From assembly GCF_041146395.1 (NCBI RefSeq), contig NC_091001.1:103314965-103378964 (forward strand): 64,000 nucleotides of DNA, read 5' to 3'. Source of the stretch: Eulemur rufifrons. Its lineage: Eukaryota > Chordata > Mammalia > Primates > Lemuridae. The notes beneath the pieces were generated by a model. The model did no database searches, was not told the DNA's origin, and was given only the letters and a program-made list of their open reading frames with translations. A program made the translations under genes and the position numbers. Each line of letters begins with the position of its first letter. The first letter of the stretch is position 1. Positions 1 to 11,824 of the stretch are shown in pieces.

Positions 1-777
1 TTAGGCAAAAGGATGAATAGGAGGAAGTGCCTCAGTTGTCAGTTGGGAGCTGGGGAAATAGTTTAATAGTCTATGAAGGAAGGGCCTAGGGGACATTGCT
101 CAGAGGTCCTACACATGAGCCCCAAAGGCCTGACACAATTAGGTGAAGTTTGGTAACACATCACTAGCAGGATTGTGGTGCTGGCAAGTGGGGCAAGTCC
201 TCAGACGGAGCAGTGCAGAGAAGAATCACGGTCAGCAGGTACAACACTCAAGGCCAGGCGACTCAGAAACATGGCTCTGGATGACCAGGCATGCGGAGGG
301 GCAAGACAACCAGGGTCCAGCCACAGAGCATGGGTTAGAGCAGCACAAGATAAAAACGTAGAAAGGCTGTAATTGGGAAGCTCTAGGGTTGTCTGAAGCT
401 CACTCAGGCCAGGGATGGAGACACTGGGTCTCGGCTCTCCCAGCCTTAGGTGCCACTGTCTAGAAGAAAGCGTACCTTCTTAGGGAGTATGAATGAGAAG
501 AGGGCGGAAGAGGGATCAGAACCACCATAACCTTAGCTGCCTCTGCTCCTTCTGCAAGACCTTATTAGTGCTTTAAAAAAAAATTTCTAGGCAAAGAGAG
601 AATCTGAAAAATGATGAAGGAGAAGTACTTAGGGAAGAAGATTTTTAAAACTGAAAGAATCTGTTTTAGCTAGAATGGGAAAGATGTTTCCTTGGTTACA
701 GATCTTTATATGTGGTAGAATTATGGTGAAAACACTTTAAGGATAATTACTTGCTTGCTGGGAGGTATTAGAGTTTT
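1..777. other. Unique DNA, nothing recognised
   Basis: No repeat family, RNA gene or convincing exon is seen here. The short frames at 143-372 overlap each other, lack splice or Kozak context and have no recognisable domain. The sequence is moderately purine-rich. Confidence 0.5.
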
Positions 778-945
778 TCAACAAATATTTCACTGAATAG
801 AAATGGATTGAGCACCTGCTATGTGCAAAGCTTTGAACCGAGTGCTTTGGGAATATGAAAAATTGTACTCCATCATTCCTGCCCCTGAGAAGTTCATACT
901 ACAGTTGAACAGACAAATACACAAAGTGGTAGATTAAATGATAGA
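778..945 (-). mobile_element. L2 LINE 3' end, antisense
   Basis: The plus strand reads TCAACAAATATTT, then ATTGAGCACCTGCTATGTGC, then CCTGCCCCTGAGAAGTTCATAC. This is the reverse complement of the L2 3' end (GCACATAGTAGGTGCTCAAT). It is diverged, as expected for a mammal-wide ancient LINE. No coding capacity remains. Confidence 0.75.
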
Positions 946-1762
946 GCAAGTCTTAAATATCCATATAGAATGCCCTGGCATCAAGAGCGACTCCCTAACT
1001 CCCTAGCCTTCTGAGCACTGGACCAATTGAGAAATATGCCCAATTGAATGCATATAGGGCAATAGATTACCTTTATTTCCAGTAGATAAAGGCTAGATTG
1101 AAGACCACACAGTGTAGCATAGATCCCATTGAGCTGCTTGACACTGAAGTCCACAATGAGACTTGCATTCTTAGCCATGCGGTACCTCTGTCCCCATGCA
1201 ACAGAAAGAGATTTCTCTTTGTGGAGGAGCTTGTTTGCATGAAGAAAAGAGAGGAGCTGAGTCTACAATCACAAGTTTATTCTTTCTTGCTTACCCTGAG
1301 ATGAAGCAAGTGAGGGGCAGAGAGACATCAATAATTAGGCTCTTTGGTATGGAAGAATTCATCAGGAGTGGGGAAGAAGAATTTTCCTTGACAAATGGTA
1401 ACAGTATAAGAAATGAAGAAAGAACATGCAAAGTACCAAGGAAGGATCCAGATTTTAGGAGCTAGAGAGAGGGCAATCTGGGCCTGAGCACGTTCGGAGG
1501 ATTTTCCCAGGGGAAAGGGTTCGAGATGATGTTTTCGTGATGGTAAATTTTATATAAGTGTGGAGAAAAGCCCGCCAGTAAGGGTGGCAGGGATGATGTG
1601 CACAAAGTATTGAGAGCACAGAAAGGATGTGAACACCATGGAATGATGTTGACAGTGGAAAACTACAAGGGAGGGTTGCGGTAGGAAATGTTGAGAAGGG
1701 GATGCTACTGAGGGGAGAAAATGTGAAGGAGGAGGAGAGAAGCAGTATGTGCCCAAGGGCGG
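946..1762. other. Unique or very old DNA
   Basis: No recognisable gene. The frames at 1098-1304 and 1196-1465 overlap in different phases and resemble no known protein. The 1550-1750 part has the purine-rich texture of antisense L2, but I cannot align it with confidence. Confidence 0.4.
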
Positions 1763-1880
1763 AGATCTGAGTTCTGATCTCCTTTGGTACCTTAGTGTGT
1801 CAGTTAACCTCTTTAGGGCTCACTTTCCTCACCTGCAAAATGGGAGCATTGAGTACCAAGGGCTCTCTGGCCTTTGGTTA
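1763..1880 (+). mobile_element. MIR SINE fragment
   Basis: The order of GTTCTGATCTCC, CAGTTAACCTCTTTAGGGC, TCACTTTCCTCACC and TGCAAAATGGGA matches the MIR core (GTTACTTAACCTCTCTGAGC ... TTTCCTCATCTGTAAAATGG). MIR is an ancient tRNA-derived SINE mobilised by L2. Confidence 0.7.
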
Positions 1881-2748
1881 GCATGGCTGGTCCTGCTGGG
1901 AGGTGCTATTAAGATTGTCAAATAGAGCAAGAAAGGTAAAGACCATAACAGACGAGTAGCATTGCTCCCTACACCCCTGGGAGATGCAAAGCTATGAAAG
2001 GCTTTCAGTAGTCAGGGGAGGTCTATGAGAATGGGGCTGTGTTCTCTCTCTGGATGCTGGCGATGTCTGTGGTGGAGACCAGCCTCCACAGCGCATTATG
2101 CAGATTGAGCATGGAGGGTGAGGAAGCTCAGTTAAAAACCCTCTTGGCTTGTAGTGTACAGATCCAGGTAAGGATCATGCAGGGCAGAGCCTGGAAAGCT
2201 AAGGATAGGAACAGTGGAAGTCAGCCTTGTTTTATTTACTCACCTTTCCCAGCGCCAACCTACTCGAATGAAGATTTATCTCGGGAGAAGGAGAGAATTT
2301 GCTCTTAAACCCTAAGGTATCCAAGAGCATCCATTGACTCTCTTGGCCTTTCCAAATTCATAAACCTACTAAAGTTTTGGGATGAAGCATACTCAAGGTA
2401 GTGACTGACCTTCAACATCCTTACTGTGTTCCCCAGAACAATCAGCCTTTTCTTACTTTGAGTGCACATTGGTGAGATTTATTATATACTTTGAAGAAGC
2501 TGTCTTTTATCTAAAATTAAAAAATGCATATATATTCTAAATGGCTCTCATCCTAAAGAAGAAGGAAATGGGGAAGCCAATCCACAAACTAGTTATTTTC
2601 AAATATGACAGACTTAATACTGTGTGCATAGTTGATGGACTTTTAATATGAATTGATACCCAACTTAGCTCAATCACATACAAATAACCATGCCTCATTA
2701 ATATGTAGCAACGAGCGATCTGACAGAGCTGGTCCCACTCCATTTACA
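1881..2748. other. Unique DNA, nothing recognised
   Basis: No repeat consensus or gene is recognised. The reading frames at 2039-2308 and 2537-2743 (minus) have no domain, and I regard them as chance. Confidence 0.4.
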
Positions 2749-2799
2749 ATTCATTTGTTCATTTATTCCTTGTCAAATATTTAGTGAGGTGTCTTTAGT

Positions 2800-2814
2800 G
2801 AGGCACTAAGTCTT
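2800..2814. repeat. Target-site duplication of the Alu, left copy
   Basis: GAGGCACTAAGTCTT is repeated exactly at 3154-3168 on the other side of the Alu. Confidence 0.9.
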
Positions 2815-3153
2815 TTTTTTTTTTTTTTTTTTTGAGACAGAGTCTCTCTCTGTTGCCCAGGCTAGAGTGAGTGCCGTGGCATCAGCCTAGCTCACAGCAA
2901 CCTCAAACTCCTGAGCTCAAGCGATCCTCCTGTCTCAGCCTCCCGAGTAGCTGGGACTACAGGCATGCGCCACTATGCCCGGCTAATTTTTTCTATATAT
3001 ATTTTTAGCTGTCCATATAATTTCTTTCTATTTTTAGTAGAGATGGGGTCTCGCTCTTGCTCAGGCTGGTCTCGAACTCCTGAGCTCAAACGATCCGCCC
3101 ACCTCGGCCTCCCAGAGTGCTAGGATTACAGGCGTGAGCCACCGCGCCCGGCC
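2815..3153 (-). mobile_element. Alu SINE, strepsirrhine type
   Basis: This is a full dimeric Alu read in antisense, from a poly-T tail to CCGCGCCCGGCC. The middle linker contains the long T/A-rich insertion (CTATATATATTTTTAGCTG, then ATAATTTCTTTCTATTTTTAG) that is absent from human Alus and typical of lemur Alus. A perfect 15-bp target-site duplication, GAGGCACTAAGTCTT, lies at 2800-2814 and 3154-3168. The intact duplication and low divergence indicate a lineage-specific insertion. Confidence 0.95.
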
Positions 3154-3168
3154 GAGGCACTAAGTCTT
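3154..3168. repeat. Target-site duplication of the Alu, right copy
   Basis: Identical to 2800-2814. Confidence 0.9.
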
Positions 3169-3399
3169 GTGTCAGGTGCTGAGAATACAACGGTGAGCAA
3201 AACAGCTGGGATTTCTGCCTTTCTCCAGTCAGGTTAGGATGGGGCGGAGGTGGAGGGAGACAAATGTCAACAAATTTTGCAAATATGTAATTACAAACTA
3301 TGAGATTTACTATAAAGGAAAAGTACAGGCTGCTTCAGTAATTTCTAATTAAATCAACAATGCACTTCCAAGGAGAGGGAATGCAGAAACTGTGCCCTC

Positions 3400-3560
3400 T
3401 GTGTTCCAGCCTCACTGTGTCCAGATCACAACATGCACTCTCAATCCTTGATACCTTTTCTAGAATGTTCTATGTTATCTCTCTCTCTGCTGCCTGGTGA
3501 ACTCCTATCATCCTTGCAGATCCAGCTCAAAGGTTAATTTCTTGTTAGCCGATAGGAGAT
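3400..3560 (+). mobile_element. L2 LINE fragment
   Basis: CTGCTGCCTGGTGAACTCCT, then ATCATCCTTGCAGATCCAGC, then TCAAAGGTTAATTTC resembles the sense L2 segment 'GCCTGGCTAACTCCTACTCATCCTTCAGGTCTCAGCTTAAATGTCACTTC'. Diverged. Confidence 0.55.
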
Positions 3561-5735
3561 GGCTGCATTGAGCAGGGGTGAGGATGCTCCCTGCCCAGCT
3601 AATCTCCAACTGTTCCTCTAATTACCATGTGACCTTCACTTGGGCCCATGACCTGGCTCTGTACTGACCTCACTCTGCTCCCCTTCAAACGGGTATCTTT
3701 TTAGGCTTGTATCCAATTCATCGGAAAACTGTATCATGTTATTTACGTATGAATTAAAAATGAGGTGTGCGGTCGCTGTAAGCCACTCAAGCCTGGAATT
3801 AGAGGTCTTCTCAGAGTCCTGCTCTGGGCACTCAGGTTCTGCTTCAAGACTTTGCCAAGGGGCCTGGGGGCTCTCCCATGCTTGTGGGCTCTGGCACACC
3901 TCAAATTGTTGTTTTAGTTCTGGCTTATGATGAACTCTCATTCTGACTTCCCTGTACTAAAATTGGGTTTGTGATTATAATATATGCCCAATAAATGTCT
4001 GCATAACCAGAAAAAAAGAAAGAAAAAACTTTAAATGGCCAAGAAATGACTATAGAAGTAAAAAAAAAAAAATCATATTGTAGAAAAACCTGGAAATAGA
4101 CAGAAGCTGTGTTGTCCTCAGGGGAAGGGCCTTCAGTGTCCTGCAGGTAAACGGGGCCACAGTCACAGAACCCAAAGGGTTGGGAGGGAGCACCCAGGAC
4201 ATGGACAGACTCCAGTTTTTGACCCAGGCCTGGGGTCTCTTTCCCATGGGTGACAGACTTCCACCCTGTGCTAAAGAGGTGAGGCTCAGGACATCTCTTC
4301 TCAGGCTGTGGGGGGGTGGGCAGGGAAGTGTGGGCCACTTGGGACCTTAACTGACAATTATGGACGTCCTTCAGTGAAAACAAGTTTTCTTCTGGGGAAG
4401 GAGGAGGGCCCTAAAGTATCTTCATGCTGGAAATGATTTGGGATGGGGATTAGGAAAGGGGAGGGAAAGGTTTTTAGAGATAGTTTATAAACGGGCCTCC
4501 TGCAGCTAAGCACCAGCTCTGTTTTCCTGGGGTCTGTTTTTCCTTGGAGTTTGAGATACAACTCAGCTGCACTGCATGTGTGCTGTCAGTGCTTCCTGCC
4601 AGGGAGTAACCAAACCAACAAGGTTCCACCAGACAACAGCCTTTGTAGAAATGGCTGGGAAACTTTTTAGCAAGTGGTACTCCCCCCACCTCTTCTGTGA
4701 TTAGCACTGTCAGTGTCTCAGTCATTAAGAGCCCAAGGCAGTGAGCCGCATGACTGCTGCAGCTACTCCGCTCTGCTCTCTGCAGCCTCTCAGCCTTTCC
4801 TTCCACACCACTAACTGCTGAGCTGTCGTTTCCTAGAGAGTGAGCAGGCTGAGAGCTGCATTGCGGCAGAATCACTTAAAGAACCTGGGAGTACTGCAAG
4901 CTCCTGACATTCCCTAGCCACTCACATGGGCGTGCGGTGCAGAGGCTGTCTGGATTTCAGGGAACTCTGTGCACAGGTGCAGTGGAGCTGGGGCTCTCCC
5001 TGTGCTGGGTGCAGAACCGAGCTTCAGCTGGCTGAGGTTTGGAGGCTATACAGGGTGGCGGGAAATAGGATTGCCTTTTGTTTATAGCCCAAGGATAGAA
5101 AGGAGCAGCAGCTCAGAGGTGGCATGTCAGCCCATTGTGTTTGGTTCTATATTTAGCAAAATAGAGGGTGTACCCTGAGTTGTGCCAGGGAGGTGTGAGA
5201 TTCTGGGGTAAGTCTAGAAGTGGAGTCACTTCAGCATCTGACTAGATGCTGGGCAAGCTAATGTGAATTAGTCACTGTTAATTTGGGAACCTACTAAGCA
5301 TGAGATGTTGCTCTGGGTAGTGCTAGGAAGAAGCAAAGAAAAAAAAAAATGATCCCCATAGCTGTACATTTGAGGAGAAAAGTAGAGTAGATTTTAATTA
5401 AAGCTGAGATTGTTCAGTACTCAGAGTTGGATACAGGAGTCGGAAAGAAGCTAGGAGGAGGAAGAGTGCAGTGGAGAGCGCTCCCTGGAGGCAGCGGGCC
5501 TTGAGTCAAACCTTAGTGGGGGGGAGCACTAGTCCTGGCAAGGAAGCTCCAGCCGTGCCAGGCTCCCAGGTGCTCTGCAGACCCAGAGCCCGGGAGGCTT
5601 CTTCCTTGAGGACCTTGGTCCTGCAGGAAGAACTTCATTCCTCACTTCATTAACTCAGGAATTTTGTAAAAGTGAGGCAGTATTAACCCAAAGGATGGCT
5701 CCAGGGATTTCAGTACCACTTAATGCAATTATTCA
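3561..5735. other. Mostly unique DNA
   Basis: No gene can be defended. The minus-strand frame 3925-4383 (152 codons) and minus-strand 4474-4875 (133 codons) have no recognisable domain, no signal peptide and no clear splice sites. An AATAAA at about 3990 may belong to an L2 3' end. The 4480-5200 part is slightly GC-richer. Confidence 0.4.
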
Positions 5736-5744
5736 GTGTGATTA

Positions 5745-5830
5745 TATTCAGTACAAGGAACATTTATTGAGCACAATCTCTGTGCAGAGTTGTGTGGCTC
5801 ACAGGGGTGAATGAGACTCACCACCATTTG
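5745..5830 (-). mobile_element. Possible L2 3' end, antisense
   Basis: AACATTTATTGAGCACAATC, then TGTGCAGAGTTGTGTGG resembles the reverse complement of the L2 terminus, but the match is short. Confidence 0.4.
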
Positions 5831-5980
5831 TCAGAGTATATATAGTCTTTGCAGAGAAACTTATGCCCAGTGAAGAGGGGATGGAGGAGCTATAGCATGG
5901 GCAGTTTTCAGAAAGGATGAGGGTTTGGAGGCAACAGATCTGGCTCAGATCCTGGTCCTGCTCTCCTTCTTGCTTGTCTG

Positions 5981-6122
5981 TTTTTTTAATTGATACATAA
6001 TCATTGCATATATTTATGGGGTGCAGGTAATATTTTGATACATGCATACAATGTGTGATGATCAAAGCAGGATGATTGGGATATCCATCACCTCACAAAT
6101 TCATCATTTCTTTCTGTTGCTG
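5981..6122 (-). mobile_element. L1MA/L1MB-type LINE-1 3' end
   Basis: Starts with a poly-T tract, then AATTGATACATAATCATTGC, ATATTTATGGGGTGCAGG, ATATTTTGATACATGCATAC, and GGATATCCATCACCTCA. This is the reverse complement of the common L1M 3' UTR. The same 3' UTR type occurs in sense at 28815-29705. Confidence 0.85.
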
Positions 6123-6740
6123 GTTGTCTGGTTTTTAACACATCTTTTAATTTCATGGACATTTTGTTTGTATGCAAGATGGGATTAATGATGTCTTTTC
6201 CTCTCTTGATGTGAGAGATTGAGAACCAAATGGGATAATGTATCTGAAGCATTTGTCAGTTGTAAACTGATACAGGATGTGCATCATTACAATGCATGTT
6301 AGTGATGGCATTATTAGAAATGCAGATCTATTATTATTAATAGCATTTTAGCCATACTGATGGTTTATGTTTATAATGTGGTCATCTCTAAGACCTAACA
6401 TCAAAACATGTTCTACCTATTAGGGAGCATTTTGAACGCCTACTTTGAATTACTTATGAGTCTAAGCAGAACAAAACTGAATTTCTTTTAAGGAGAGTCT
6501 ACAACATCTTTTAAGTAATTTGGGATGGCCTTTGCCTAGTTAATTTGAAGTTATGTTGTATGTTGTAGATGTAAAACAAAAGAAAGAATTTTTTTATGTA
6601 AAACAGTTGGATGGTGTACTAGAGAGGAGAGTGAGAAAGGAAAGGAGGTTAAAAAAATACAAAAAGAAAGAACATGGCTACATGAGGCGAATTATGTACC
6701 TATAAAGCAATTACAGAGAGATTCCAGACCAGGGCGAGGG
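6123..6740. other. AT-rich unique DNA
   Basis: Nothing recognised on either strand. Confidence 0.4.
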
Positions 6741-6820
6741 GGCCGGGATTCTAGTGCTACTCTGCTTCAAACTCTCGTTCCTTGGGCACATCTCTCACCT
6801 TTTCTGGGACTCTGGGTTTT
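6741..6820 (+). mobile_element. Possible MIR fragment
   Basis: GATTCTAGTGCTACTCTGC, then CCTTGGGCACATCTCTCACC and TTTTCTGGGACTCTGGG resembles a MIR core in sense. Heavily diverged. Confidence 0.35.
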
Positions 6821-7795
6821 TTTTTTTCGTGTTTGTTTTTTAGTTTAGTTTAGTTTTTATTTTGTATAAGCTAACAAATAACAAAAATTATGATTTCTGC
6901 CAACTTGAAAAATTCATGATTCTAAGCTTAAAGGGAATGATGACCTAAAGCCATAATAGAGACCATCGTAATGTGTAATGCAGAGAGCCTAGGCTGTTGG
7001 GGTCAGAAACTGAATTTCATTCCAAGTTCGTATGGTTTCTTGGGTAAGTTTCCATTAGTCATCAACATTCTGAACAGCCCTCCATTCAGAGTGGATATAA
7101 TTATGACTTACTGAGTGTGTCCCAGAGGAGCCATGAGTTAATGTCTTTGAGACAACCGGAGCTGCTCAGATGAAAGGCGGCCCACATAAATACGTGGTTA
7201 GATAAGCCTGTTAGGAAGTTGCTGGGTTTGGAAAGATGCTGCTTCAGAAATGCTGTTTGAAAAAGGCAGGATAGAGGACAGGGCATTCAGCATCAAATAA
7301 GCTCTGAAAGAGAAAAAAAATCTAATAGAAAAGGAAGAGAAGGGATAAAGAAGCAACAATGCTGAAAAAAAATCACAAATTATCCTAGTGTTTAGTAAAC
7401 AAAAGAATGTGAATATGTTGCAGTCAAATCAACATGTGAAAATGTTGGCATTCTTCTATAAGGATGTTTAAAAGATTTAAATGATAGAAATTTATAAAGC
7501 GTCTAGCATTTTAATTGCTAAAAGAATTTTGCTGCCAGACATCTTTTTTGTATAAGTCTGGCTATTTTATTATGTAGAAAGTATTCTTCCCTTTGAACAA
7601 GCTCCTAGTCTACAACCCACAGCAAAACGGCTCCAGCAAAGGTGGGGTTAAGGGATGTTTGTGGTATCTTCCTATCTGTGATGGTGGGTTATGAGCATTG
7701 CTTTTCACTCATTAATTCAGGACCAGTTTCCAAAAGATCCAGAAGAGAGAATATGGCTCCTCCTCCCCATTGTATAACGAAAAATTTTAACAATC
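6821..7795. other. AT-rich unique DNA with short T/A runs
   Basis: A small TTTAG-type low-complexity run lies at 6836-6860. Otherwise no repeat, exon or RNA gene is recognised. Confidence 0.4.
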
Positions 7796-7799
7796 AAAA

Positions 7800-8110
7800 G
7801 CTTGTAAGTGTCAAAAAGCATAACTTGTATAAACCAAACCCTCTGGTCACAATGAAATAAAACTGGAAACAAGAACAAAAATTAACCAAGATTCCAGTTT
7901 CTAAGAATGGTAAACATACCCAAACAAAACCAACTCCCCCAAATAACACTTGACAAGAGAACAAATCAAAACTGCAATTATGTACTATTCAGAAATTAAT
8001 AATGAGGAAAGTGTAACATATAAAAACTTATAGAACAAGTCCAGGGTTATAAACAGAGAAAGCTCAATGGTATTTATTAAATTTATTACTAAAGAGAATA
8101 ATTACCTAGA
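7800..8110 (+). mobile_element. LINE-like (L1/HAL1) ancient fragment
   Basis: CACAATGAAATAAAACTGGA, then TTCCAGTTTCTAAGAATGG, then AACACTTGACAAGAGAAC and AAATCAAAACTGCAATTATG has the A-rich sense-strand texture and word order of an old L1/HAL1 ORF region. No intact frame remains. The family assignment is from memory. Confidence 0.5.
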
Positions 8111-8278
8111 AAGTAGTCATTGGCTTCCTATTGATCAAAGATTGTGAATGATTCATTTTCAGAAAATTATACTAAAATAATACATACTTGAATGCCAAAA
8201 CTGAGAAACTATTAAGTAGGAAAGCCAAATTGTAGGTCCTTGTCTCAGGATACCATGTTCCTGGCAAAATACACTTTT

Positions 8279-8568
8279 CTTTCTTTTTGAGACAGAGTCT
8301 CACTCTGTCGCCTGGGCTAGAGTGCCATGGCATCAGCCTAGCTTAAAGCAACCTCAAACTCCTGGGCTCAAGTGATCCTTCTGCCTCAGCCTCCCAAGTA
8401 GCAGGGACTATAGGTACTCACCACCACACTTGGCTAATTTTTTCTATTTTTAGTAGAGACGGGGTTTTGCTTTGCTTAGGCTGGTCTCAAACTCCTGCCC
8501 TCAAGTGAGCTTTACTCTTTGGCCTTCCAGAGTGCTGGGATTACAGGCATGAGCCACCATGCTGGGCC
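8279..8568 (-). mobile_element. Alu SINE, older copy
   Basis: Antisense dimer from TTTTTGAGACAGAGTCTCAC to GGCATGAGCCACCATGCTGG. It lacks the lemur linker insertion and is clearly diverged. An imperfect duplication (ATACACTTTTCT / ATACCCTTCT) may flank it. Confidence 0.9.
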
Positions 8569-9021
8569 GACATACCCTTCTGCCTCTCTTTAGGAATGGT
8601 TGGATGTTCATCCATACACTTTGATCCAACTTGACTAAGTATAGACAAATAGCTCTATCTTCCATCTTCATAGAGGGTCAATGTGCAGGCTGACCTTCTG
8701 ATGCTATTGAGGGGAGGCACAAAGAGAAGGCTTCAAAACTGATTGTCAGGCTGTTGGAATGACCATTTACTGCCATGTCTGAAATTGCCACATAAGTCTC
8801 TGTTCCAGAACTTTCCTAAACTATTACATTGGTAAAATTTTATAAACTTTTATTATTCATAAAAACAATTTATCTCTCTGAACCTGATACAAGCCTATTT
8901 TGTTATACTTCTCCAGTTGGAATTTACATGTACATATAGAGCTACCTTATTCATCCTCAATTTTGGAGTAAATGAAACCCATTTCCAGTGTTGGCCAACC
9001 TTTTTTTTTTTTCATTCTGAA

Positions 9022-9393
9022 TGTCTTAGTCTGTTCTTGCTGCTATAACGAAGGAACTGAGATTGAGCAATTAATAAAAATAGAAATTTATTTCTCACAA
9101 TCCTGGAGGCTAGAAGTCCAAGATTAAGACACCAATAGGTTTAGTGTCTGGTGGGGGCCCTGTCTCTGTTTCCATGATGGCACCTTGTTGTTGTGTCCTC
9201 ATATGTGAAAGGCAGAGGGCCAAGAAGGCCTAGCTGGTTCCCTCCAACCCTTTTATAATGTCTTGAATACCACTCATGAGGGCTCTGTCCTCATGACTTA
9301 ATCACCTCCTAAAGGCCCTACCTTTTTAATACTATCATATTAGGGTTTAAGTTCCAACATACTAATTTTGGGGGACACATTTAGACCATAGCA
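9022..9393 (-). mobile_element. MaLR-type solo LTR
   Basis: Begins TGTCTTAGTCTGTTCTTGCT, contains AAATTTATTTCTCACAATCC, CTGGAGGCTAGAAGTCCAAG, and ATGACTTAATCACCTCCTAA, and ends ATTTAGACCATAGCA. The TG...CA ends and internal words match ERVL-MaLR (MLT1/MST group) LTRs in reverse. Flanking 5-mers CTGAA (9017-9021) and CTGAG (9394-9398) are a near-perfect 5-bp target duplication. No internal retroviral sequence is present, so this is a solo LTR. Confidence 0.8.
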
Positions 9394-10644
9394 CTGAGCT
9401 TATTGTGTCTCTGATGCTGCTCACCCCAGCTCCTCAGTCTCCAAAGGTCTTCATGCTCCTTCTCTGCCTGTTTTCCAAGTCTAATATCTAAAAAGTTTGT
9501 AAGAATCTAAAACGTATGCACTCAGTTAAAAATAGGACTGTCACTTTTCCTTTTCTGTTATCACTCAGAAATTGATGGGGGCTCTTTAGGCATTAGTATG
9601 TGGATAGGAGATGAATAGGCCCCTTAATTTATTCCTTGAAGACAGTCTCCTGGTCTACCAGTGGATTTCCTGACCAGGCCAATACTGCTGGGGAGAACAG
9701 GGACCCCTGAGGCCCTGAGATCAGCTCTACTATTAATCCATTGTGTCATCTGGTACCTGTCTCCTTCCAAAATTTGATTTTTTAATTTATAAAATGAGGT
9801 TATAGTAGATTGGACTCATACCTTTGTGACATTCTATAATCTACACGGAGACTCTCTAGCCCATCTCGTATCATGAACAAGAAGTCCTGGCATTTCTAAG
9901 TAACTTTTCCCTCTCACATATGTGATTTTATTTGATCAGTAATGTGCATATGTGAACAGATGTACAGATATTTATGAAAGGGATATCAGTAAAATCAGGC
10001 TTATCTTGACCTATGCATCAATGGAATGAGTGCTGGTTATGTAGGGCCTCCTCAACACCTACCTGTCTATTGATGAATGGAATTGCTTTAACAAGGAACA
10101 AAACTTTCACTTTATAGAGAGGTAGGAAAATAGTGAAGGAGAGGAGAGAGGCTTCCATGCCTGCGCATGGAGCAACTCATGTCTGCTCAGGAGCCCCATT
10201 AGTGGGAGATACCAGCTGGACAGTTTTCTGGAACACTGGTGTATGAGAGACTGGGAACTAAACATCACTAGAATAAAAAGGCTAAATGTAAATTCCTCCC
10301 ACTCCCACTCACATTGAAAATGCTTTCCAGTAGAAATTTTTTACTTGCACTCTTCAAGTGGGAGAGAGATTAATACCACCATTAATTGTTCTGCAACATG
10401 TATGTGCATCCATCCTTGGCATTCAGAGTCAGCTGGAGTTTTGAAACCCAATAATGCAGACCATAGTTTTATTTATTGGGGATGAATGATTTATTGTGTT
10501 ATCTAAATTCCACACCCTTAATAAGCCTAGGTACACCTTCATTGTGTCCATTACACTATAATGAAAACGTTAAATTTAGCCTTGCATGTTTTCATCTGTT
10601 TATGTTTCTGGTTTACTATCCATTTCAGATATCTAACGGATGAT
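9394..10644. other. Unique DNA, nothing recognised
   Basis: No clear repeat or exon seen. Confidence 0.4.
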
Positions 10645-11340
10645 CTCAAGGCCCATCCCTGTGCCAGGTGCTTTAGGAATTCCTGAGGGAAATGAAGTTC
10701 TCGTTCTCAAGTAACAGTTCCATTCCCTGTTATAGCAGTTCCAGGCATAATGGAGAGGTAGATTGGGGAAGGGGATAAGTTTTGTAGCATGTGGGAGACC
10801 CTACCTAGCTCTTGAGTCTGTGCTCAAAGAGGTGGTGGAAACAACAGAGAATATAAAGGATGACATAGCAGATGTTCAGGGTGGGAGAGATTACATTGTT
10901 TTTTAGGAAGAAGAGCCAAACAGCGGAGGCTTTATCCACCAAGTGACATTGAGCCATTTCTGCAAACTGGTTGGAATTCTGACCAGTGGAGATGAGCAGG
11001 GATGCCAGAGCAAGTAGAGGAAGAGGAATGAGATATGAGGCAGAGAGATGGGAGAATGTTTGGGAATGTGGAGCAGCCAAGTTTGGCCAAAGCACAGAGC
11101 CAAAGTAAAAGGACGGCTGGAGATAAGACTATAATTACTGGTTTTGGCCACATTGTGTTGGGCCTTGGATCTGAGGAGCTGGAAATTAATCTGATAGTTA
11201 ATGAGAGTCATTAAAGGCTTTTGTGCAGAGAAGTGATAGGGTTAGAAATTCACATTGGGATTAATTCTGAAAAAGTGTACAGGAAATATTGATGGAGTAG
11301 AGAAAGAAGGAAGAGATTAGCTAAAAGGTTACTTCCATTT
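10645..11340 (-). mobile_element. L2 LINE, antisense, long diverged copy
   Basis: Starts near CCCTGTGCCAGGTGCTTTAG. Further in, GGCCTTGGATCTGAGGAGC, AGTCATTAAAGGCTTTTGTG and CAGAGAAGTGATAGGGTTAG correspond to the reverse complement of the L2 region 'AGCCATTGAAGGGTTTTAAGCAGGGGAGTGACATGATC'. The overlapping minus-strand frames at 10805-11211 lie inside it and are not genes. Confidence 0.65.
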
Positions 11341-11584
11341 TTCATTTGCTGTCAGAAGTAATGGATGAGGCAGTAGGTGTGCACTTGCAAAGGGGACAAT
11401 GGATTTTGGTGCCATTATAAAAAGGAGATTGTTTTGCAGTTTTCGGTTGATGAAGTGGGGAATAAAAAATAGTTGTAAGCAATTCAAACCTGGGCAACGG
11501 GAGGTTGAAGGTCAGAGTGCCATTTGTGGAGTACCATTTTCTGCTTGAAAACTTCCTGCTCCATCCTATTCCTCTCATTAATTA

Positions 11585-11750
11585 GAAAGGCTTTGCTCTC
11601 TTTTGCCTTCCTGTATGTTTTGTTTGTAATTCCATTAGAGCAATTATAACACTTTTCATCCTTTGAATTGTATTTTAGTTAGTGGAAATCTTGATTGTAA
11701 GTCTCCATGAAGGCATCCCTCAGGCCTGTGACAAATTATCTTACTTGTAG
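11585..11750 (+). mobile_element. L2 LINE 3' fragment
   Basis: AATTATAACACTTTTCATCC and GATTGTAAGTCTCCATGAAG, then GCATCCCTC match the sense L2 3' region (CTGTAAGCTCCATGAGGGCAGG). Confidence 0.6.
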
Positions 11751-11824
11751 TAGGACTGCTATCAGCACTTACCTTTCTCAGAAGAAGATTGTATTAAGGT
11801 GGTGGAGAAGTTTAGGATAGAGTT

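Larger units (their letters stand above)
2749..3330 (-). mobile_element. L2 LINE 3' end, antisense, split by an Alu
   Basis: The left part (2749-2814) reads ATTCATTTGTTCATTTATTC and AAATATTTAGTGAGG. The right part (3154-3330) continues with GTGTCAGGTGCTGAGAATAC and GGTGAGCAAAACAG, the reverse complement of the L2 3' terminus. The two halves are separated by the Alu at 2815-3153, so the L2 was there first. Confidence 0.75.
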
